A DNA stretch of 31,008 nt from CAZLMW01 sp964560875. GTDB lineage: Bacteria; Myxococcota_A; UBA9042. A program made the position numbers and the translations under genes. Where the stretch lies: NCBI GenBank assembly GCA_964560875.1, contig CAZLMW010000097.1, positions 1-31,008 of the forward strand. The letters are read 5' to 3'. The notes beneath the pieces were generated by a model. That model was not told the DNA's origin. It saw only the letters and a list, made by a program, of their open reading frames with translations, and did not search any database. This document shows, in pieces, positions 25,960 to 31,008 of the stretch. Position 1 is the stretch's first letter; each line of letters begins with the position of its first letter.

Positions 25960-27305
25960 GACGCCATCCCCTCGCCGGGTTCGAGGCCGGGTTTGAGGCC
26001 GCGATAGACCAGCGGTGCGACGGCGATGAACAAGCCGACCTCCGTGACCGCGGTGGCCCACGCCGCGCCCTTGCCGCCCCACATCGGGATCCACCACCAG
26101 TTCAGGCCCACGTTGACGCCGATGAGGGCGACTGAGATCAGCATCTGCGCTTTGACCAGGCCCATCGCGACAAGCATGTGGGTCTCGAGGTAGTTGACGA
26201 AGGTCAGCAGCACGCAGGGCGCGAGGGCGACGAGGATCGGGGCGCTGCCGGCGAACTCCGAGCCGTACAGCAAGGTGACGATCAGCTCGGATCCGAACGC
26301 GAACACGAGACAAACAGCCCCGCCGGCCAACAGCAGCCAGCGCAGGGTTGTCGCGTGTAGGGCCCGGGCGCGGGCGTTGTCGGACACCACCGTTTCGCTG
26401 AGCGCGGGGAATGCCGCGGCCATCAGGATGGCAGGAACCAGCGCGGTGTGTTCGAGCAGCTTGTAGCCGGCGGTGTACAGCCCGGTCTGCAGGTCCGCGG
26501 TAGCTTCAGGCAGCATGTGGCGGATCATCGGCACATCGATGCGGTAGTAGATCATCGACGCGACGATCGCGATGCCCAGCGGCAGGACCTCGTTTTTGAA
26601 GCGGACGACCAGGTCGCGCGAGAGGCCGAATCGGACGGTCGCCACGGTGCCCAGCAGCCGCCATGCGTACGCCAAACCGCTCAGGGATGCGACGAGCAAG
26701 GCGGCGGCATAGAGCAGCATTTCGTCATCGGTCGCGCCCTTCCAAGCGGCGAATTCGAAGCTGTGCAGACCGGCGATGACGATGAGACCGGCGCCGCCAA
26801 CGACAACCGCCGCGACGGCATGGACGCTGTGAGCGCGGGCCTCGAGCTCGAGCCGTTGGATGCCGCGAAAGACCTGCACGATCGCCTCGATGGCCGACGT
26901 GGCAAGCGCAATGCCGCCACACAACAGGATGGCTGCGGCGACCGTGTGTTCGCGCGGGTCGGGATCGAGGAAGTGCACCAGGGCGAGGCCACCGATGGCG
27001 GCGATGTAGCCGAGGGCGAGCACGGCTTTGAAGCTGAGCACCTCGCCGATCAGCGCCGCCGATGTCTTGCCGGCGCGGGCGATCTCGCGGTTGAGAAAGA
27101 GCCCCAGGCCCATATCCGTGAGCTGGACCAGCAGCATCGCGAGGGCAAAAGCGTAGGTGTACCGGCCCCATTGTTCGGGTCCCAGCAAGCGCGCCGCGGC
27201 GAACACAAGCACCAGGCGCAGGCCTTTTTCAACCCCCGTGCCCAGGACCTTGAACCCGATGTTGCGGCGGATTCGCGCGGGCAACGACCAGCGCGCTTCC
27301 GTCAT
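25956..27305 (-). CDS. Wzx-like polysaccharide flippase (MOP superfamily)
   Basis: The 449-residue inner-membrane protein has about 12-14 hydrophobic segments. The opening GTGVEKGLRLVLVFAAARLLGPEQWGRYTYAFALAML is characteristic of the polysaccharide-transport branch of the MOP superfamily (LLGPEQWGRY, then a long helix). NYLETHMLVAMGLVKAQM and NVGLNWWWIPMWGGKGAAWAT match the conserved late helices. It should move undecaprenyl-linked repeat units across the membrane for the ligase/polymerase encoded next. ATGA overlaps bind it to the GT4 gene upstream (27305-27302) and to the ligase gene downstream (25959-25956). The ATG at 27305 is fixed by this coupling. Confidence 0.9.
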   Translation of the reverse strand: MTEARWSLPARIRRNIGFKVLGTGVEKGLRLVLVFAAARLLGPEQWGRYTYAFALAMLLVQLTDMGLGLFLNREIARAGKTSAALIGEVLSFKAVLALGYIAAIGGLALVHFLDPDPREHTVAAAILLCGGIALATSAIEAIVQVFRGIQRLELEARAHSVHAVAAVVVGGAGLIVIAGLHSFEFAAWKGATDDEMLLYAAALLVASLSGLAYAWRLLGTVATVRFGLSRDLVVRFKNEVLPLGIAIVASMIYYRIDVPMIRHMLPEATADLQTGLYTAGYKLLEHTALVPAILMAAAFPALSETVVSDNARARALHATTLRWLLLAGGAVCLVFAFGSELIVTLLYGSEFAGSAPILVALAPCVLLTFVNYLETHMLVAMGLVKAQMLISVALIGVNVGLNWWWIPMWGGKGAAWATAVTEVGLFIAVAPLVYRGLKPGLEPGEGMAS

Positions 27306-28519
27306 GCAGCACGCTCCCCGAGGCGCTTCCGCCGTTGCCATGCAGGGCTACGGGCGACGGCATCGGCCACCGCGGCGGCGATCTTGTCGCGGAACACGGG
27401 GCGTGCGAATCGCAGAGCGTTGGCTCGGCAGTCGTCTTCGGAAAGACCGAGCGCGGCGAGCTCGGAGATCGCGGCGGCAACAGCGCGCGGGTTGGCTTCG
27501 TGAAAGAACAGCCCGGTCTCGCGATCGATGACGGTTTCGAGCGCCCCGCCCACGCCAAACGCGGCGACGGGAACGCCAACCGCCTGGGCCTCGAGGGGCA
27601 CGATGCCGAAGTCTTCCTCACCCGGGAAAACGAGCAGCTCGGCGCCGGCGTAGTAGCCAACGAGGGCCTCTTCGGGCACGCGGCCGGTGAACTCGACGTT
27701 CGGCGGGGCGAGGCGGCGCAATCGCTCGAGCTCCGGGCCATCACCGACGACAACGAGGCGCCGATCGGGCAGGTGTTCGTAGGCCTGGACGGCGAGATCG
27801 ACCCGCTTGTAGGGAACGAGCCCGGACAGGACCAGGTCGTAGCCGCCGGACCGATGTTCGATGCCGTCAAAACGCGCGAACTCAACCGGTGGCGCGATCA
27901 CCTCGGCCGACCGCTGGTAGAAACGCGCGATCTTGCTTGCGGTGTTGCGGCTGTTGGCGATGAAGCGGTCGACGCGGCAGAGCGTGCCATGGTCGAAGGT
28001 GCGCAACCACGCGGCGGCGGCCTTCATGGCGGGCATCGCAGCGGCGAGGGCTGGGGTGGTACCGCGCACGTAGTCGTCGGTTCGGTCCCACGCATAACGA
28101 ACGGGCGTGTGGCAGTAGCAGACGTGTACCGCGCCGGGCGCCGGAATCACGCCCTTTGCGACGCAGTGGCTCGATGAAAGCACGATGTCGTAGTCGGACA
28201 GGTCCAGCGACTCGATGGCCGTTGGATAAAACGGCAGCAGCCAGCGATGGCGGGTTCGCGCGCCGGGAATATCGTCGCAAAAGGACGTCTGGTGGCGCAT
28301 GGCCTCGATGCGCGGCGTGGCGCACCCTGGGACACGGACGAGCGTATGCAATGTGGCGTCTGGAAAGAGCTCGCAGAAGACGTCGAGCACCCGTTCGCCG
28401 CCGCGCAAGGTCACCAGCCAATCGTGGACCAGCGCTACACGGAGCTTGCGAAGATCGGCCAGCTCGGGCCGTCGCAACGCGGTCTTCTCGGCAGCTTTAT
28501 CGGCAGGGGGCGCGTTCAT
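27302..28519 (-). CDS. GT4-family glycosyltransferase, first gene of the polysaccharide operon
   Basis: The 405-residue GT-B enzyme starts with a polar tail (1-26), then VALVHDWLVTLRGGERVLDV (28-47), which is typical of a GT4 subgroup found in capsule and O-antigen clusters. The donor-binding half has VVVGDGPELERLRRL (256-270) and E-x7-E at E302/E310 (EEDFGIVPLEAQAVG). It likely adds a hexose or deoxyhexose to a lipid-linked intermediate before flipping; the sugar is not predictable. It opens the minus-strand operon GT4, flippase, ligase/polymerase, thiS. The 228 bases upstream contain the operon promoter region and repeat copy C. Confidence 0.9.
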   Translation of the reverse strand: MNAPPADKAAEKTALRRPELADLRKLRVALVHDWLVTLRGGERVLDVFCELFPDATLHTLVRVPGCATPRIEAMRHQTSFCDDIPGARTRHRWLLPFYPTAIESLDLSDYDIVLSSSHCVAKGVIPAPGAVHVCYCHTPVRYAWDRTDDYVRGTTPALAAAMPAMKAAAAWLRTFDHGTLCRVDRFIANSRNTASKIARFYQRSAEVIAPPVEFARFDGIEHRSGGYDLVLSGLVPYKRVDLAVQAYEHLPDRRLVVVGDGPELERLRRLAPPNVEFTGRVPEEALVGYYAGAELLVFPGEEDFGIVPLEAQAVGVPVAAFGVGGALETVIDRETGLFFHEANPRAVAAAISELAALGLSEDDCRANALRFARPVFRDKIAAAVADAVARSPAWQRRKRLGERAA

Positions 28520-28534
28520 CAGGCGGCGCAGCGT

Positions 28535-28738
28535 AGCAGACGGCTGGTGAAGCCTCGATCATCGTTGCGTCCATTCGGACTCCACGATGGACTCGGAAGT
28601 TGTTTCGTTGAGGGGCCGGCGCCCGGCCCGTGGTGCCGAAAAAGTGTCATTTTTCGCCACCTTCCCACAGCGTGCGGCGCTACTGCGCTTTGCGTCCCTC
28701 GCGGCCTCGCCTCGGTCCGTCGACCAGCAGACTATCGC
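28535..28738 (+). repeat. Dispersed structured repeat, copy C
   Basis: Order of parts: AGCAGAC box (28535-28541), a long spacer, hairpin GGGCCGG/CCGGCCC (28613-28619 with 28623-28629), eight bases, box GAAAAAGTGTCATTTTTC (28638-28655), about 70 bases, box AGCAGACT (28726-28733). It occupies the gap between the start of the polysaccharide operon and the end of the HTH/coiled-coil gene. The stem sequence differs from copies A and B while position and pairing are kept. Confidence 0.6.
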
Positions 28739-28747
28739 CGCCGCCGG

Positions 28748-29476
28748 CTACATCTCGAGCGTTGGGAAGCTCAGCGGCTCGAGCGCGAGTTCGGGGACGG
28801 GCGCGACCGGATCTTCGAGGCGCTCGGCGAGGGTTGGGCGGGTCGCGAATGGCCGCGCGGCGAGGTCGAGGGTCGAGCGCCCGATCAACAGCTGGGCGTC
28901 ACGGCCAGCTTCCATCTCGACGAGGCGCTCGCGAAGGTGCTCCATGTCGGCCTGAGCGTCTTCGAGCTGGCGTCGCAACCCGGCGATCGTGTCGGCCTGC
29001 AGCTCGGCGAGACGCTGCCAATGCTCGCGCTCTTTGGCGATGTTGTGCTGCATCTTCTTGTAGGTGACGGTCGGCTCGGCGCTCGGTGCTGGGCGGCTCG
29101 GTGCTGGGCGGCTCGGTGTAGGTCGGCTCGGTGTAGGTCGGCTCGGTGTAGGTCGGCTCGGGGCGCGGACGGCGCGGGCGGGAGTCTTCGGGGAGGCTGC
29201 GTTCTTGGCGTTGTTGGCGTTCTTGGCGTTCTTGGCGTTCTTGGCGTTCTTGGCGTTGTTGGCGTTCTGGGCGGCGTCTTCAGCGGATGTGGCCGACTGG
29301 CGGCTCTTGTCGAGGTGTGCCGCGACCTGGTCGATCGTGTCCCTGGGCAAGCGCCACACGGGGCCGAGGTCACCATCGACGAGCCTGGCGTCCGGAATTC
29401 GACCGAGCGCAACCCACCGCGCCAGCTGTGCAGCCGGAACGGACAAGACGCGCGCGGCTTCGACGATGCTGTACAT
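28748..29476 (-). CDS. Excisionase/MerR-type HTH protein with repeat linkers and coiled coil
   Basis: The 242-residue protein begins with a winged-HTH-like domain (about 1-56): MYSIVEAARVLSVPAAQLARW, then GRIPDARL and a strand ending VWRLPRDTIDQ, the layout of small excisionase-type DNA-binding domains. A low-complexity region follows with Asn-Ala-Lys/Asn tripeptides (about 70-93) and Ser-Arg-Pro-Thr/Ala-Pro pentapeptides (about 107-131). A long charged helix (about 140-192) with heptad-like leucines should form a coiled coil, and the C-terminus is Pro/Leu-rich. GGAG lies five bases before the ATG at 29476. The inference is a DNA-binding or scaffold protein that dimerises or oligomerises; no specific family function is recognised. 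Confidence 0.82.
   Translation of the reverse strand: MYSIVEAARVLSVPAAQLARWVALGRIPDARLVDGDLGPVWRLPRDTIDQVAAHLDKSRQSATSAEDAAQNANNAKNAKNAKNAKNANNAKNAASPKTPARAVRAPSRPTPSRPTPSRPTPSRPAPSRPAPSAEPTVTYKKMQHNIAKEREHWQRLAELQADTIAGLRRQLEDAQADMEHLRERLVEMEAGRDAQLLIGRSTLDLAARPFATRPTLAERLEDPVAPVPELALEPLSFPTLEM
29080..29163. repeat. 15-base minisatellite, about 5.5 copies
   Basis: Units GGCTCGGTGCTGGGC or GGCTCGGTGTAGGTC repeat head to tail, with the last three full units identical (29110-29154). In frame on the minus strand they encode Ser-Arg-Pro-Thr-Pro or Ser-Arg-Pro-Ala-Pro, so copy-number change would not shift the frame. Confidence 0.9.
29201..29272. repeat. 9-base microsatellite, eight copies
   Basis: GTTCTTGGC or GTTGTTGGC repeats eight times (last unit GTTCTGGGC). 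On the minus strand it encodes Asn-Ala-Lys or Asn-Ala-Asn steps. Four neighbouring units are identical (29219-29254), suggesting recent slippage. Confidence 0.9.
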
Positions 29477-29775
29477 GGAGGCTCCGCTTGCTTTTGGTAG
29501 CGCCGCGCCAAGACGGCTGGGATCCAAGGTACGGCGGCGCCGAAAACGATCCAGAAAACCCCGAAACTGACGTCGGTATTCGGCAGAAGGAGGCGGCCTG
29601 AGGTGGTGAGTTTCGACTTAGGATGGCGCTGTGCCATTCCATCATGTTTTCAATATGTTCCAGCCTAAGCGACCGGCATTACGCATGAACTGTGCTGCGT
29701 TGTTGCTTCGGACCGGTGACCTGAGGATCATGGCGGGCCCGCTATCCAACCTCAGCTTGACCCGAGGAGAGCTTG
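29477..29775. other. Divergent intergenic region upstream of the HTH and DUF1015 genes
   Basis: 299 bases without a convincing gene. A relatively AT-rich patch (29635-29660, ATGTTTTCAATATG) may mark a promoter, but I cannot place -35/-10 elements with confidence. Confidence 0.4.
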
Positions 29776-31008
29776 ATGGTCGACGTGCGCCCCTTCGCCG
29801 GCATCCGACCGCGACCCGATGCTGTCGCCGACGTTGCCAGTCCCCCCTACGACGTGATGGACCGCAGCGAGGCCCGTGCCCTCCTCGACGCCCATCCGTC
29901 GAGCTTCTATCGCGTGATCCGCAGCGACGCGCTGTTGGGTGACGATGTCGATCCGTATGGCCCCGAAGCGATGGCGCGCGCCCGCGAAGAGCTCGCGTCG
30001 ATGCTCGGCGAAGGGCTGCTGGTTCGCGACGAATCGCCGTGCCTCTACCTATACGAGCAAACCATGGGCGAGCACGTGCAGCTCGGGCTTGTCGCCGGGG
30101 CGTCGGCCGCCGAATACCGCGACGGCGTCATCAAGCGACACGAAAAGACCCGTCGCGCCGCGCTCGAAGGCCGCCGCCGTCATATCGAATCGACCCGCGC
30201 CAACACCGGCCTCATCTTCCTGGCCTACCGCGATCATGCGGCGATCGAGGCGCGCATTCAGCAGCTTGCCAGCGCGACGCCCGACGCGGATTTCGTGGCT
30301 GAGGACGGCAACCGCCATCGCCTCTGGGTGCTAAATGACCCCGCCGTCTGCACGGAGATCGCCGGCCTCTTCGCCGACGTTGGCGCGCTCTATGTCGCCG
30401 ATGGCCACCACCGCACCCACGCCAGCTTCCAGGTCTTCGAAAAATCCGGCGATGGCGCCGGAACCCGCGGTGTCGACCACTTCATGGCCGTGCTTTTCCC
30501 CGCCAGTCAGCTGCAGATCCTCGCCTACAACCGCGTCGTAAAGGATCTCGGCGAGCACACCCCGGCTTCATTGCTCGCCGCGATCGCACGGAGGTTTTCC
30601 TGCGAACCCACCGACGAACCCGACGCCCCTGAGCGGGGCACCTTCGGCATGTATCTCGATGGCGCCTGGTACCGGCTGGTGCCGGGCGAGAGCGTGACGT
30701 CCCAACTACCACCCCCGGGCGATCCCGCCAGCGTCGACGTCGCCGTGTTGCAGGACCACCTCCTGGCGCCCTTGCTCGGTATCGGCGACCCGCGCGCCGA
30801 CAAGCGGATCAAGTTTGTCGGCGGGATTCGCGGCGCCGCCGAGCTGAAAAGACGCGTCGATCGCGACGGTGGTGTGGCGTTCACGGTTTTCCCGACCGCG
30901 ATGGAGCAGGTGATGGACGTGGCCGATGCCGGCGGTGTGATGCCGCCCAAGTCGACGTGGTTTGAGCCCAAGCTCCGCAGCGGGCTGATCGTCCGCACAC
31001 TGGACTAG
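29776..31008 (+). CDS. DUF1015 family protein
   Basis: The 410-residue soluble protein matches DUF1015: an N-terminal VRPFAGIRP-x-PD...VASPPYDV (4-27), then GVIKRHEKTR (117-126) and VADGHHRTHAS (207-217). The DGHHR element resembles the nucleotide-binding G-x-H-R motif of ParB/sulfiredoxin-like folds, which include a free-serine kinase; in many bacteria DUF1015 genes sit beside serine-synthesis genes. A phosphotransfer role in serine or a related pathway is therefore a hypothesis only, and no ser gene is visible here. GAGGAG lies before the ATG at 29776; a TTG directly before it is less likely. The stop codon is the last three bases of the window, so the gene is complete. Confidence 0.88.
   Translation: MVDVRPFAGIRPRPDAVADVASPPYDVMDRSEARALLDAHPSSFYRVIRSDALLGDDVDPYGPEAMARAREELASMLGEGLLVRDESPCLYLYEQTMGEHVQLGLVAGASAAEYRDGVIKRHEKTRRAALEGRRRHIESTRANTGLIFLAYRDHAAIEARIQQLASATPDADFVAEDGNRHRLWVLNDPAVCTEIAGLFADVGALYVADGHHRTHASFQVFEKSGDGAGTRGVDHFMAVLFPASQLQILAYNRVVKDLGEHTPASLLAAIARRFSCEPTDEPDAPERGTFGMYLDGAWYRLVPGESVTSQLPPPGDPASVDVAVLQDHLLAPLLGIGDPRADKRIKFVGGIRGAAELKRRVDRDGGVAFTVFPTAMEQVMDVADAGGVMPPKSTWFEPKLRSGLIVRTLD

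Noticed and set aside
24268..26007. 579-residue plus-strand frame
   Set aside because: Gln/Arg/His-rich antisense of the O-antigen ligase-like membrane protein.
29080..29272. Possible CRISPR or intergenic repeat array
   Set aside because: Repeat periods are 15 and 9 bases with no spacers, and both arrays are in frame inside a coding gene. The VLGVLG-type plus-strand translation is only their shadow.
29631..29942. 103-residue plus-strand frame before the DUF1015 gene
   Set aside because: It overlaps the start of the DUF1015 gene in another frame, has no ribosome site and no recognisable pattern.

Overview
The window is GC-rich throughout, with long spurious antisense reading frames on most genes. 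It looks like a chromosomal scaffold from the Myxococcota (myxobacteria or a close relative). The main evidence is an exported protein ending in a MYXO-CTERM-like sorting tail, a cysteine-rich Ser/Gly-linker lipoprotein, and an intact sigma-54 activator plus an exact sigma-54 promoter. I cannot name a genus. A run of exactly 100 N (19281-19380) shows this is a draft scaffold with a gap of unknown true size.

Layout. (1) 62-3153: an uncharacterised two-helix membrane protein, divergent from an OPA-type MFS transporter. (2) 3177-8513, minus strand: an assimilatory sulfate module in the order sir, cysD, cysN fused to a degenerate kinase domain, and a small lipoprotein, with a plausible sigma-70 promoter near 8630. 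(3) 8776-11901, plus strand: a small acidic protein, a NamZ-type (DUF1343) exo-muramidase without a signal peptide, NadD, and a Rossmann/DUF2520 protein, the last three with overlapping ends. (4) 11886-14870: a sigma-54 response regulator (minus) divergent from rlmN (plus). (5) 14871-16835: an intergenic repeat cluster and the MYXO-CTERM protein, whose upstream region carries a perfect sigma-54 promoter and a dyad at enhancer distance. (6) 16836-18790, minus strand: an M17 aminopeptidase preceded by tRNA-Ala(CGC) and tRNA-Phe(GAA), with a clear terminator after the tRNAs. (7) 18818-20285: a truncated FadL-like barrel interrupted by the gap, then a 16-cysteine lipoprotein. (8) 20469-23703: a GT4 glycosyltransferase divergent from an esterase and a small unknown protein, with nested palindromes between them. 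(9) 23939-28519, minus strand: a four-gene polysaccharide operon (GT4, Wzx-like flippase, O-antigen ligase/polymerase-like protein, ThiS-like sulfur carrier), all joined by 4-base ATGA overlaps. (10) 28748-31008: an excisionase-type HTH plus coiled-coil protein containing two in-frame minisatellites, and a DUF1015 protein ending at the last base.

The most interesting structure outside genes is a small dispersed repeat family, with three copies in this window. Each copy has a GC-rich hairpin whose sequence differs between copies, 6-8 bases, a near-invariant box GAAAAAGTGTCATTTTTC, and a downstream GCAGACTGC-type box. One copy has its hairpin over the stop codon of the MYXO-CTERM gene, and the sequence after that gene's sorting tail contains another copy of the GCAGACTGC box. 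The second lead is a possible regulatory link between the sigma-54 regulator and the sigma-54 promoter 3 kb away. I see no CRISPR array, phage, insertion sequence or obvious defence system.
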